Made by a program: the position numbers and the translations under genes. This document shows, piece after piece, positions 25,714 to 34,195 of a DNA stretch of 64,000 nt (position 1 is the stretch's first letter; every line of letters begins with the position of its first letter). Origin of the DNA: JBFHRE01 sp041746105 (GTDB lineage Bacteria > Actinomycetota > Acidimicrobiia > Spongiisociales > ZC4RG35). The stretch covers positions 1 to 64,000 of the forward strand of contig JBGTHP010000021.1 of the NCBI GenBank assembly GCA_041746105.1, read 5' to 3'. The notes beneath the pieces are model-generated. The model did not search any database and was not told the origin of the DNA. It saw only the letters and a program-made list of their open reading frames with translations.

Positions 25714-26472
25714 GTGGCGGTCGATTCCGGCCGCGCGCTGATCAACGACGCCGAACGTATTCTCGTATTCGCGGGCGCCGGGCTCTCCACCGAGTCGGGA
25801 ATCCCTGACTTCCGAGGCCCAGATGGTCTGTGGAAGAATGTCGACCCTGCCGACTTCACCATCGACCGATACGTCACGTCGCCCGAAGTGCGCGAACGGG
25901 GATGGGCCATGCACGCTCGTGGCGAATTGTGGGGAGCGCGCGCCGACAATCGGCCGAATCGTGGACATCTGGCAATCACAGATCTCTGGTCTCAGAATCG
26001 CCTTGTCGGTTGCATCACTCAGAATGTCGACGGCCTCCAGCAGGTCGCAGGACTCCCCGACCCGTTCGTGGCCGAGGTTCACGGCAACGTACGGAAGGTT
26101 CGATGCCTCAGCTGTCTTGCCGCACAATCGATCGAGGACGTGCTGATCAGGGTGGATCAGGGCCAGCGGGATCCGAAATGCATCGACTGCGGCGGGATTC
26201 TCAAAACTTCGACGGTGCTTTTCGGTGAGTTCCTCCCAATGGGCGAGGTCGACAAAGCGAGTCGATTCTCCGAAGCCTGTGACGCCGTTGTGGCAGTGGG
26301 AACATCGCTGTCGGTGTACCCGGCTGCCGACTTCGCCTTTGCCCCTGCCAGGCGGGGAGTGCCGCTCATCATCGTCAATCAAGGACCCACCGACGGCGAC
26401 GAACTTGCAATGGTCAGGATCGACGGCCCGGCGGGGGACGTGCTTCCTGAGCTGTTTGTGAGAACCGGCTGA
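25714..26472 (+). CDS. NAD-dependent protein deacylase (sirtuin)
   Basis: A Sir2-family enzyme of about 252 residues. NAD-binding motifs GAGLSTESGIPDFRG (about 21-35) and TQNVDGLQ, the catalytic His in EVHGNVRK and the zinc cysteines in CLSC and CIDC are all present. The protein removes acyl groups from lysine using NAD. The Tyr/Arg pair typical of desuccinylases was not identified with certainty; SPEVRERGWAMHARGE covers that region. GTG 25714 and TTG 25708 are both possible starts. The gene follows the 56-codon gene. Confidence 0.9.
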   Translation: MAVDSGRALINDAERILVFAGAGLSTESGIPDFRGPDGLWKNVDPADFTIDRYVTSPEVRERGWAMHARGELWGARADNRPNRGHLAITDLWSQNRLVGCITQNVDGLQQVAGLPDPFVAEVHGNVRKVRCLSCLAAQSIEDVLIRVDQGQRDPKCIDCGGILKTSTVLFGEFLPMGEVDKASRFSEACDAVVAVGTSLSVYPAADFAFAPARRGVPLIIVNQGPTDGDELAMVRIDGPAGDVLPELFVRTG

Positions 26473-26515
26473 GAAGCCCCGAGACCCTCTCAACCGAGCC
26501 AGTACTCTCGCCAGG

Positions 26516-27193
26516 ATGAGCAGGCTCTTGATAGCTGAAGACGATCGCGGTGTGCGCGAATCGCTCGCCAGAGCACTTCAGTACGAGGGGTATCAGGTGA
26601 TCACCGCCCCCGATGGGCGCGAGGCCGTCCGGATCGTTCGCGCCGGGGACGTCGACGCTCTCGTGCTCGACGTGATGATGCCAGAACTCGATGGGCTGGC
26701 AGTGGCGTCCAAACTCCGGGCAGAAGGGCAACGGATCCCCATTCTCATGCTCACCGCTCGCCATGAGGTCTCAGACCGAGTTGCCGGGCTCGAGGCCGGC
26801 GCAGACGACTATCTGGTCAAACCGTTTGCGCTTGACGAGTTGCTGGCGCGGATCAAAGCACTTCTCAGGAGGAGTTCGTTTGCGCCGTCCGACGACCTTC
26901 TACGGCTGTCGGATCTGGTGGTCGATCCTGCCGCACGTACCGTCCTGCGAGGGGGCGAGGAAATCGAACTGACGAAGACGGAATTCGATCTACTGGAACT
27001 GCTCATCTTCAATTCCGGCGTTGTTCTTGCCCGTGACGTGATCTACGAGAGGATCTGGGGTTACGACTTCGAAACGTCTTCGAACCCACTCGAGGTCTAC
27101 ATCGGATACCTCAGAAAAAAGCTGGAGATCGATGATCGAACCCGCTTGATTCACACCGTCCGTGGAGTCGGCTACGTGGCGAGGGAGAAATGA
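26516..27193 (+). CDS. OmpR-family response regulator
   Basis: A 225-residue regulator: a receiver domain (residues 1-120) with acidic pair Glu8/Asp9-Asp10, phospho-acceptor Asp52 in LVLDVMMPELDG and Lys in YLVKPF, and a C-terminal winged helix (LTKTEFDLLELLIFN, then EVYIGYLRKKLE and HTVRGVGYVAREK). It resembles the MprA group. The stop overlaps the start of the kinase gene as ATGA, so the pair is one unit. Confidence 0.95.
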   Translation: MSRLLIAEDDRGVRESLARALQYEGYQVITAPDGREAVRIVRAGDVDALVLDVMMPELDGLAVASKLRAEGQRIPILMLTARHEVSDRVAGLEAGADDYLVKPFALDELLARIKALLRRSSFAPSDDLLRLSDLVVDPAARTVLRGGEEIELTKTEFDLLELLIFNSGVVLARDVIYERIWGYDFETSSNPLEVYIGYLRKKLEIDDRTRLIHTVRGVGYVAREK

Positions 27194-28497
27194 GCCTCCG
27201 ATGGAGGTGGGCGCTGACGCTGTCGATCGTTGCCGCAGTCGCCATTGGACTCTCGATATCAACGACTCTCGCTTTGGCGGCACGCCAGCTGCGGTCCCAG
27301 GTCGACGAGGAGTTGAGGGCGCGGATGCAGAGGGTTGTGGAGCAACCGATCAGGGCGCTGCGCCCATTTGCCCCTCAGGACGATGACGGTGCGATCGCCG
27401 GACTCGATTCTGTGGTCATAGCCCTCGACAACCAAGGAAACTTGATCCTGTCGAGTCCCAATGATCCTGGGATCCGGGTGAATCCGACAATTCTGAAACC
27501 TGTCACAACAGTGTTGGGTGACAAATCGTTCCGCGTGTTGTCACGCCGGGTAGCCGTCGCCGGCGAAAGGGTCGGGTTTGTCCAGATCGCCATCGACATA
27601 ACGGACGACAGCCTGGCGATACGAACCCTGATACGGCGGCTGAGTCTGGTTGGTGCACTTTCCACGATCGTGGCCGGCCTCGTCGGCTGGTCGTTGGCCG
27701 GTCGTGCCACCCGACCGATCACAGAGTTGTCAGAAGCGGCTTCGAACGTCGCCAAAACCGAAAAGCTCGACATCACTTTCAACACGTCCGGTCCGGGCGA
27801 GGTTGGGGCCCTTGCTCGCAGCTTCCAGACGATGATGGCCTCGCTTTCGAACTCTCGCCGCCAGCAGCAGAGCCTCGTTTCCGACGCCTCCCATGAGCTC
27901 CGGACTCCGTTGACGGCGTTGAGAACAAACCTGGAGACGTTGTCTCGTAGTTACGACAGGTTGACCGAGAGTCAACGTTCTGAGCTCATCGATGCCGCTG
28001 TCGAGGAAGTCAATGAACTCACAGACCTGTCTGCAGAACTGGTTGACCTGGCAACCGATGTCCGCCATTCCGACGAACCCCTGGTAGAAGTCGATCTTCT
28101 GGAACTTGCGGATTTGGTTGGCCAGCGGTTCCAGCGTCGGAGCGGATTGCCGATATCTGTGACCGGCGAACGACGCCTCGTTGAGGGGCGCCTGTCCCAA
28201 CTAGATCGCGCCCTGAGCAATCTGGTCGGCAACGCGGTGAAATGGAGCCCGCCTGGCGCTCCGATTCTGATCCAGGTCGAACAAGGAGGTATCGCCGTCA
28301 ATGACTCCGGGCCCGGGATCCCGCCCGCGGATCTTCCCCACATCTTCGACAGGTTCTATCGTTCGACAGCGTCGCGTACCAATCCCGGATCGGGTCTCGG
28401 CCTCGCCATCGTCGAGCACATCATCACCGCCCATGGAGGTTCCGTCTTCGCCGGCAACCGCCCAGAGGGCGGCGCTCAGGTTGGTTTCCGAATCTGA
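27190..28497 (+). CDS. sensor histidine kinase, partner of the OmpR regulator
   Basis: 435 residues with an N-terminal membrane segment (WALTLSIVAAVAIGLSIS), an extracytoplasmic sensing loop of about 120 residues, a second segment (LVGALSTIVAGLVGWSLAG) and a HAMP linker. The HisKA helix has His235 in SDASHELRTPLTAL; the ATPase domain has LVGNAVKWSP, VNDSGPGIP, FDRFYRS and GSGLGLAIV. All catalytic boxes look intact. MprB-type kinases sense envelope stress; the signal here is unknown. It is followed by a bidirectional terminator. Confidence 0.94.
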   Translation: MSLRWRWALTLSIVAAVAIGLSISTTLALAARQLRSQVDEELRARMQRVVEQPIRALRPFAPQDDDGAIAGLDSVVIALDNQGNLILSSPNDPGIRVNPTILKPVTTVLGDKSFRVLSRRVAVAGERVGFVQIAIDITDDSLAIRTLIRRLSLVGALSTIVAGLVGWSLAGRATRPITELSEAASNVAKTEKLDITFNTSGPGEVGALARSFQTMMASLSNSRRQQQSLVSDASHELRTPLTALRTNLETLSRSYDRLTESQRSELIDAAVEEVNELTDLSAELVDLATDVRHSDEPLVEVDLLELADLVGQRFQRRSGLPISVTGERRLVEGRLSQLDRALSNLVGNAVKWSPPGAPILIQVEQGGIAVNDSGPGIPPADLPHIFDRFYRSTASRTNPGSGLGLAIVEHIITAHGGSVFAGNRPEGGAQVGFRI

Positions 28498-28538
28498 CGC
28501 TGGCGATCGACGTCCGCGGGGTCACAGGCCTTCGGCAC

Positions 28539-28577
28539 AAAAGAAACCCCCCGGCCGGAGCCGGAGGGTTTCTTTGG
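28539..28577. terminator. bidirectional hairpin terminator
   Basis: AAAGAAACCC and GGGTTTCTTT form the base of a long stem with a GC-rich inner part (CGGCCGGAGCCGG). The flanking A and T runs work in both directions. It separates the kinase gene from the convergent secreted protein gene. Confidence 0.75.
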
Positions 28578-28583
28578 GTCGAT

Positions 28584-29231
28584 TCAGGCTCCGGTTGGAG
28601 TTGCCGGTCTGTCCCCACGATGATGACGTCTCGGGAGGAGGTCTTCCAACTCGGTTCGGGTGAGTTGACCGTCCGATAGGGCGTCGGCCACCGCTCCTTG
28701 GGGGTCGACGAAGGGGTTCGGCTCCGGCAGCTGGGCGATTTCGTCTGACGTCAGTACGTCGTCGTCGAGGAAACCTTCGACCGCATCTCGGAGATCGATG
28801 AAGTGCGCTCGTCTGTCTGCTCTCAGTTCTTCGAGCTCGGTCTTTGTCAGTATCCCGTCGGACAGAGCATCGGCGAAGGGGCCGTCAGGGTCGGTGAACA
28901 CGTTGGGCTCAGGGAGTTGCGCAATCTCGTCCGTGGTCAGAGCGTCATCTTCCCAGAACGAGGCGAGGAGTTGCCGGGCGTCCCGCATCTCCTCGGCTTT
29001 TGCCGTCAGCGCACCTTCGATGGCGTCAGCCTGATTCTGGGTGATCGTGCCGTCGCCGACGAGGTCGCCCAGCACGTTTCCGATGATGTCGGCGAGACGG
29101 TGTGCTCTCCATCCCCAGCCCTGCTCGGAACCCTGTGGGGTCTCGTCAGTGACTTCCTGGGCGCTGGCCACCGCGGCCCCGCCCACCAGCGTGGCTCCCG
29201 CCACCGCCATGATCACGATTCGCTTTCGCAT
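28584..29231 (-). CDS. secreted acidic protein with two near-identical repeats
   Basis: A signal peptide (MRKRIVIMAVAGATLVGGAAV, cut near ASA) leads to an acidic, helical 190-residue protein. Two units repeat: one contains DEIAQLPEPNVFTDPDG then ADALSDGILTKTELEEL, the other DEIAQLPEPNPFVDPQG then ADALSDGQLTRTELEDL. Segments such as SDGILTKTELEEL and GDGTITQNQADAIEG resemble EF-hand or dockerin-like turns but lack a full set of Ca ligands. A very good ribosome binding site (AAGGAGG) precedes ATG 29231. It is convergent with the two-component genes. Confidence 0.7.
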   Translation of the reverse strand: MRKRIVIMAVAGATLVGGAAVASAQEVTDETPQGSEQGWGWRAHRLADIIGNVLGDLVGDGTITQNQADAIEGALTAKAEEMRDARQLLASFWEDDALTTDEIAQLPEPNVFTDPDGPFADALSDGILTKTELEELRADRRAHFIDLRDAVEGFLDDDVLTSDEIAQLPEPNPFVDPQGAVADALSDGQLTRTELEDLLPRRHHRGDRPATPTGA

Positions 29232-29321
29232 GCTGCCTCCTTGTTTGTCGTGCAACACACTCACTGTGAGCGAATCACCTTCAAACTGTATGAGACCAGC
29301 CTGAGAGGAACATGAGAACCG

Positions 29322-30125
29322 TCAGTCAGCCGCGAATGCCCCGACATAGACGCAGGCGGCTCCGCATTCGTTGGCTTCGCCGATGGCGACAGTGGCCACA
29401 ACGCTCCTGGTTTTGGCAACCGCCGGTCTGGTCTCCGTCGCCATCGCAGCGCCGCCGGGTTTGGTTGGGCTACTCGCCGCCGGTGTATGGGGCACGGTGA
29501 CAGGGAGAAGGGCGTTGGGGATGTCGGCGACGCTGGGACTGGGAGGCGCCGACTGTGCAGGCGGCGGCGCCGGCATCGAAACGGGTAGCCCCTTTGCCCA
29601 GCTTCGAACAACTTCGACGGCGGCGGACTTCACGGCCACTCCGTGACTCGACGTGCCAAGCGTGACCATGGTGAGAGCCTCGGCGAACACCTCGGCCGGT
29701 GTTTGTCCCCACCCGCTCGAATAGTCGAACCATCCCCGCTCCGGAGGTAGGCCCTGAGCCGCGTAAAAGGCCGCCTTGAGTGAGTCATCTGCGTAGGCAC
29801 CGCAACGGAGGTGGGCATGGTGCGAAAGTTCGTGAACCACGACTGCTGCGACCTCGGATGGGTCAACGTCGGGGTCGATCGTGACCGCCGCCGATCTGGT
29901 GTCGTATTCGCCCTTTCGCCCCGAAAGTTGCCCGAAGGTGATGGAGGCGGTCCCGAGGCAGTCACCTCTCGAAGAGAGAGCAGATTGCCACTGACTAGCA
30001 CCGGTTTTGGCGCTTGCCGCAGCGCTGGGGGTCGCGTTCGTCGAATCGATCGTGACCGTTGCGCCAGCCGGGATGGCTGCTGCTATCAGCAGAGCCGCCA
30101 CCACCGACATCCATGTCCAACGCAT
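29322..30125 (-). CDS. secreted protein with HExxH metalloprotease-type motif
   Basis: A signal peptide (MSVVAALLIAAAIPAGATV) is followed by a globular part with VAAVVVHELSHHAHLRCG, giving His98-Glu99-x-x-His102 of a zincin-like site. GWGQTPAEVFAEALTMV may supply the third ligand (Glu), as in many actinobacterial proteins of this type. From about residue 185 a Pro/Ser/Ala-rich tail follows, ending in AACVYVGAFAAD. Activity has not been shown for such proteins; it may be a peptidase or a degenerate relative. It is exported and possibly wall-associated. Confidence 0.6.
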   Translation of the reverse strand: MRWTWMSVVAALLIAAAIPAGATVTIDSTNATPSAAASAKTGASQWQSALSSRGDCLGTASITFGQLSGRKGEYDTRSAAVTIDPDVDPSEVAAVVVHELSHHAHLRCGAYADDSLKAAFYAAQGLPPERGWFDYSSGWGQTPAEVFAEALTMVTLGTSSHGVAVKSAAVEVVRSWAKGLPVSMPAPPPAQSAPPSPSVADIPNALLPVTVPHTPAASSPTKPGGAAMATETRPAVAKTRSVVATVAIGEANECGAACVYVGAFAAD

Positions 30126-30204
30126 CGAAGACCTTCCTTGGCCGTTCGACCCATTCCTTCGGGTCCCGGAACCTGTCGGAAGGTTTTCGGATCAGATAAG
30201 CGTT

Positions 30205-30687
30205 CTAGTTGTCTGCGGCCGGCAGCCGGATCGTGAAGACAGACCCCTGCCGGGGTTCAGACCAGACCTCGATCGTCCCGCCGTGGCCTTCGATCATCGA
30301 AAGGGCGATGGGCAATCCGGGACCTGTTCCAGGACGCCCCGATTTGATGGCGTCCGGAGACCGGTGGTAGCGGTCAAAGATTCGGTCTAGATAGAGCGGA
30401 TCAATACTCGATGGTCGGCGATCTGGACGCATGGCCCTGGTCGGGCCGATGTCGTCGAGGCCCTCCACGAGCCCTCGCAGGTGCCACGAGGTTGCGTCCA
30501 ACACGTCGACGTGCTCGAGTCGAACGCCCCTTCTACCCGGCCTTCTCGGATCCCGGGACCGTCGCCGGCCGAGGTGGCCCGGGTCGGGCCGCGGTTTTGG
30601 ACGAAAGTGTCCACGACCGAGGTCGCGGAGTGCCTGAGGGTTGGTGAGGAGATTGCTGGAAGGCAGGGGTCCAGTGTCCACCGTCAC
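30205..30687 (-). pseudogene. relic of a histidine kinase ATPase domain
   Basis: The end of this frame is a kinase C-terminus: LDRIFDRYHRSPDAI, then GTGPGLPIALSMIEGHGGTI and GSVFTIRLPAAD. The G1-type box (DGPGIREG) occurs in another frame, and SNLLTNPQAL resembles an N box, so the pieces are in order but out of frame. Boxes diverge from the norm (GPGLPIAL instead of GLGLAI). No HisKA or membrane part lies upstream. It is best read as decayed; a short functional ATPase fragment is unlikely. Confidence 0.55.
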
Positions 30688-30711
30688 CTGACACCGCGCT
30701 CAGGTCCAGGT

Positions 30712-31197
30712 TCAGCCGACGAACCAGCCGACCTGGACTCGCGGTACACCGTATGGGTCGGGCGTGGTCACGAGATCTCCAAACCTCAACCCCTCCAACG
30801 TGACGTCGAGATTGGTCAAACCGTCGCCGCCGCCGACCCTGGCGGCGGTCGTCACGACCGAACCGCCTGTAGCGGGTTCTTCGCTGAGCACAACCGGTTC
30901 GAATTCGAGAGCGTCGTTGCACACCAACTGGTCGAGATGACGTCCGTAGGTGATAGTTGTGACCTCTGTCGCGCTGAAGTCGCTACGGGTGGGGGCATCG
31001 GTGGCGGCGCCGGCCAAGCCCGGCAGGTTGATTGTGATCAGGGCAGTGCCGCCAGAATTGACCAGATAGACGACGGCGTCGCCGCATCCCATCGCCTTCA
31101 TCGATCCGAGATCCAAACCAGGGGCGGCACTGGTGCTGGGTTGCGCAGGGCCGGCGCAGGCGACAAGGACGAGTGCGATCAGAAAGGTCTTGTTCAT
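30712..31197 (-). CDS. putative lipoprotein, 161 residues
   Basis: The start MNKTFLIALVLVACAG is a short signal peptide with lipobox Cys14. The mature part of about 147 residues is beta-rich (AVVYLVNSGGTALITINLPG, then LTNLDVTLEGLRFGDLV) with two further Cys (MGCGDA, VCNDA) that could form a disulphide. No family was recognised. It is divergent from the next lipoprotein; the intergenic space holds repeat copy A. Confidence 0.6.
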   Translation of the reverse strand: MNKTFLIALVLVACAGPAQPSTSAAPGLDLGSMKAMGCGDAVVYLVNSGGTALITINLPGLAGAATDAPTRSDFSATEVTTITYGRHLDQLVCNDALEFEPVVLSEEPATGGSVVTTAARVGGGDGLTNLDVTLEGLRFGDLVTTPDPYGVPRVQVGWFVG

Positions 31198-31238
31198 CGG
31201 TATTGGATGCTCCCACCGCCGAGTTGGTTCCCCAACCT

Positions 31239-31287
31239 GAGCCTTAGGCTCTACACCCCGTATTCGGGGCGAATCGCCGAAAGTTCG
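31239..31287 (+). repeat. 49-bp palindrome-rich repeat, copy A
   Basis: Four short inverted repeats follow each other without gaps of note: GAGCCTTAGGCTC, CCCCGTATTCGGGG, GGCGAATCGCC and CGAAAGTTCG. Copies B (32417) and C (44094, minus) differ at only a few positions, mostly between the first two palindromes. Copy A lies between two divergent lipoprotein genes, 79 bases before the start of the plus-strand one. Confidence 0.85.
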
Positions 31288-31366
31288 CTGGGGAGCCGCG
31301 AGCCGTCGTGCCGGCACATCCGCCGATAGAGTTGCGGCGGCGTATCAGACGGAGCAGACCTCACTC

Positions 31367-32404
31367 ATGTCCAGGGTGGCGATGCACAAGGAGTTGGTGA
31401 GAGTTCTTCCCATCATTGGGCTGGTGACGGTGGCGTGTGGGTCGGCAACGACGGCAAGCACCCAAGCACCGCTTTCTTCGTCGGCTGCGACCACGATCGC
31501 GACGACTGTGCCTGCTCCGAGCCCGACACTGACAGCCCTCGAAGGTCTACCCCGTACCGGTTCATATGGATTTCTCGATGTGATCCTGACCGCCGCCGAG
31601 ATAGGAAATGTCGATCCGAATACCTATCTGCGCCAGGAGCGAGAGAGCTCGACCGAGACCTATCTCTTTTTGACACTCGAACTCGTCAACCGAGCCGACA
31701 CGGATGCCGCCAATTGGCCTCCGTCGCCGTACGGACTTCTGATTGACGGTGCTGCGCTACCGGCGCCCGAAATGTTGGATGGCCGGCGCCACATCGGGCT
31801 TGGTCCGAATTCGGAGGACGATGCCGTCCTGGCATACCCGGTGCCCCAGGGCACGTCCTTCGATCAGCTGGCGTTCACCTTGACAGAGCTGGACCGGATC
31901 CCGTTGGTGATACCGCTCACTAGAGAGGCTCCGCAGGACTCTTTCCCGGTTGAGCTGGAGTTTGTCGGGGAGGGCCCGGCCCAGGGCGACGGAATCGGGT
32001 GTCGCCAACCGCTCACGGTGACTGCGATCTCGGCCCACGTCGACATCGATCTCCTCGACTCGGAAAAGTTCCCCTCGAAGTACGGCTCGCGGCGAGCGAT
32101 CGTCGGCGAACGGTTCCTCACTGTGTCGGTGAGGGTGTTCAACAACGGTGGATCGATCTGCGGTGGCGGTGCAACCAACATCGATGACGGTGATTTCAGG
32201 CTGGTGGTCGATGGGATTCCGCAGGCGCCCATTGTCGCGTCGGCGACGGCGATCGACCCCGGGGCGGCCAAGGATCTCATTTACCACTTTGTCTACCCGA
32301 CCGGGGTCGAAACTCTCGAATTGGAGATCGGCTCCGTCGACCGGCAGGTTTTGAGCATCCCCTTGGATGTGTCGGCGGTCCCGTCGACTGAGGTCGGTGA
32401 ATAA
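31367..32404 (+). CDS. putative lipoprotein with two beta-rich domains
   Basis: 345 residues. Residues 6-24 (MHKELVRVLPIIGLVTVAC) form a signal peptide with lipobox Cys24; ATG 31382 is therefore a likely alternative start. After a Thr/Ser-rich linker come two domains of about 130 residues that resemble DUF4352-like immunoglobulin folds: FLDVILTAAEIG with YLFLTLELVNRAD, and LTVTAISAHVDID with FLTVSVRVFNNGG. No family can be named with certainty. Repeat copies flank the gene on both sides (A before, B 12 bases after the stop). Confidence 0.6.
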   Translation: MSRVAMHKELVRVLPIIGLVTVACGSATTASTQAPLSSSAATTIATTVPAPSPTLTALEGLPRTGSYGFLDVILTAAEIGNVDPNTYLRQERESSTETYLFLTLELVNRADTDAANWPPSPYGLLIDGAALPAPEMLDGRRHIGLGPNSEDDAVLAYPVPQGTSFDQLAFTLTELDRIPLVIPLTREAPQDSFPVELEFVGEGPAQGDGIGCRQPLTVTAISAHVDIDLLDSEKFPSKYGSRRAIVGERFLTVSVRVFNNGGSICGGGATNIDDGDFRLVVDGIPQAPIVASATAIDPGAAKDLIYHFVYPTGVETLELEIGSVDRQVLSIPLDVSAVPSTEVGE

Positions 32405-32416
32405 CCCCGGGGTCCC

Positions 32417-32465
32417 GAGCCTTAGGCTCCAGGCCCCGTATTCGGGGCGAATTGCCGAAAGTTCG
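32417..32465 (+). repeat. 49-bp palindrome-rich repeat, copy B
   Basis: The same order of palindromes as copy A, with one change in the third (GGCGAATTGCC). It starts 12 bases after the stop of the lipoprotein gene and ends 118 bases before the start of the first PP-loop gene, in the same orientation as both. Confidence 0.85.
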
Positions 32466-32522
32466 ATAGAGGGGTGGCACGCGATTCGGGTAGGAGATCT
32501 ACACGAGGGTATGCGGGAGTCG

Positions 32523-32562
32523 AGAGTCGACTCTTGGCGCGCTTGGCCGGGTCCGATACGCT
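32523..32562 (+). promoter_or_regulatory. candidate promoter and operator of the PP-loop gene pair
   Basis: TTGGCG (32534-32539) and TACGCT (32557-32562) are 17 bases apart and lie 22 bases before the ATG at 32584. Immediately upstream, and overlapping the -35 by one base, is the perfect 12-bp palindrome AGAGTCGACTCT (32523-32534), a possible operator. The assignment rests on sequence alone. Confidence 0.35.
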
Positions 32563-32583
32563 GTGACGTCGAGGCGGGCAATT

Positions 32584-34101
32584 ATGAGACTAGACATGCG
32601 ACGCGTGTCGTCTTTGCCTCCGCTGTCGTGGTGTGTTCGGGTGTCAGGCTCGAGTGCCACATTGCTGGCGGGGGTGTGGGTGACGCTAGGCGAGGACTGG
32701 TTCGCGGAGGGGGCATGGGACGGTTCTCTGGCATTCGGCGCGCCGGACGAGGCTACCTATATGGCTGGTTCCGCAGGCGTGGTCCGTGGTGACCATCTCG
32801 TGGTCTGTGCGCCTTCTCACAACATGGAGCACCTCTACTCGGCCAAGGCCGGGTCGGATCTGATCGTTTCGAATTCGATCGTTTTTCTTTTCGAGCAGGC
32901 CGGTCTCGAGCCCGATCCTTCGTATTCGGGATATCTGTTTGATTTGATCGACGCAAATCGGTCTGGGATTCGGTCGGAGCCTTCTCCGGTCCACGGTGGT
33001 ATATCGATACACAGTCTCGTGAACCTTCGTATCGGGCCCGACGGCTCGATCAAACACGTTCGCAAACGACCGGCACGGTCGCCGCGGTATTTCTCGGAAC
33101 TGCGGCAGCTGCTCGAATTGACAATGGCAAGGGTCTTTGAAAACGCCGCAGATCCTCTCAGGCCTCAGCCATTCAGCCCCAAGGTCGCCCTATCTGGGGG
33201 TTATGACTCCACAGCAGTCGCGGCCGTGGCTGCTTCGCTCGGGTGTCGTGATGCCGTGACCTTGGTCGATCCGCTGCAACCGGCGGATAGCGGGGTCCCG
33301 ATCGCCAATGCCCTGGGTTTGGAGGTGGTCGCCTATGAGCGCGACCATGCCATCCCCGAGGATGTCGAGACGGTGGCCGAGTTCATGGCCGCCCCTGCCG
33401 GAGTTGACATTCCCAAGGCCGCGATGGCTGATCAACTGGTGGGCTCGTTGTTGCTCACCGGCAACCAGGGTGACCTCGTTTTTGGCAAGCGGCTCGGGTT
33501 GTTGCCCGATTACGGCGACCCAAACGAGCACAGCGGCGCCGGTGGCTCGATGATCGAGTTTCGGCTGCGAACGGGGATGCTCTTTTTCCCGGTCCCTCCG
33601 ATACTGGCAATGTTCCCGAAGGAATTGGCCGAGATATCGAACAGTGTGGAGATGAGTCCTTGGTCGGTCGGCGGCGGTTACGACCGTCCGATCGCTCGTC
33701 GTCTTGCCGAGGATGCCGGCGTGCCTCGAGGCTCTTTCGGCGTAGGCAAGGCGGCGACCGGTCACGAGTGGATGCACGGCCGACTACCGGACAAAGCCGC
33801 AGAGGCCTTTGCTTCGTGGATGGAGGTCCACGTCGCGCCGTTGTCCGCCCCTCGCGCGTCCCTGGTCAAGCCGCACTGGCTCGAGCGTTTGTGGCGGTAT
33901 GTGCGTCGTCGCCATCTTCGATACTTTCCGTCGTGGGTGCGTGGCATCTTGAGGCCTATGTTGCTGAAATCGTGGTGGCGGCGCACACACCGTGTCTCGG
34001 GCACGCCTTTCCTCTACACCTTCCACTGGGCCGTTGGTGAGCTGCGAGTCCGCTATCGAGTTGATCGTGTTCGAGTCGAGTCTCTCGACGCGTCGGCCTG
34101 A
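32584..34101 (+). CDS. asparagine-synthase-like PP-loop protein, paralogue 1
   Basis: About 505 residues. The C-terminal two thirds have the ATP-pyrophosphatase loop ALSGGYDSTAVAAVAAS and further conserved blocks LLTGNQGDLVFGKR, GLLPDYGDP and VGGGYDRPIARRLAEDAG. The N-terminal 120 residues (WVTLGEDWFAEGAWDGSL, then AGSAGVVRGDHLVVCAPS) lie where asparagine synthetase has its glutaminase, but there is no Cys at position 2, so glutamine cleavage is not expected. The basic, aromatic end has SWWRRTHRVSGTPFLYTFHW. ATG 32584 aligns with the start of the tandem paralogue. Presumably it activates a carboxylate with ATP; the substrate is unknown. Confidence 0.7.
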   Translation: MRLDMRRVSSLPPLSWCVRVSGSSATLLAGVWVTLGEDWFAEGAWDGSLAFGAPDEATYMAGSAGVVRGDHLVVCAPSHNMEHLYSAKAGSDLIVSNSIVFLFEQAGLEPDPSYSGYLFDLIDANRSGIRSEPSPVHGGISIHSLVNLRIGPDGSIKHVRKRPARSPRYFSELRQLLELTMARVFENAADPLRPQPFSPKVALSGGYDSTAVAAVAASLGCRDAVTLVDPLQPADSGVPIANALGLEVVAYERDHAIPEDVETVAEFMAAPAGVDIPKAAMADQLVGSLLLTGNQGDLVFGKRLGLLPDYGDPNEHSGAGGSMIEFRLRTGMLFFPVPPILAMFPKELAEISNSVEMSPWSVGGGYDRPIARRLAEDAGVPRGSFGVGKAATGHEWMHGRLPDKAAEAFASWMEVHVAPLSAPRASLVKPHWLERLWRYVRRRHLRYFPSWVRGILRPMLLKSWWRRTHRVSGTPFLYTFHWAVGELRVRYRVDRVRVESLDASA

Positions 34102-34195
34102 TCGTGTTCCCGAAGCCGTTCGCGGATCGCCGGCCATGACCGATCTCGCCTCTAGTGTGGAGCCGGGTTTCGATCCGGTTGTTGGAGGTCCATCG

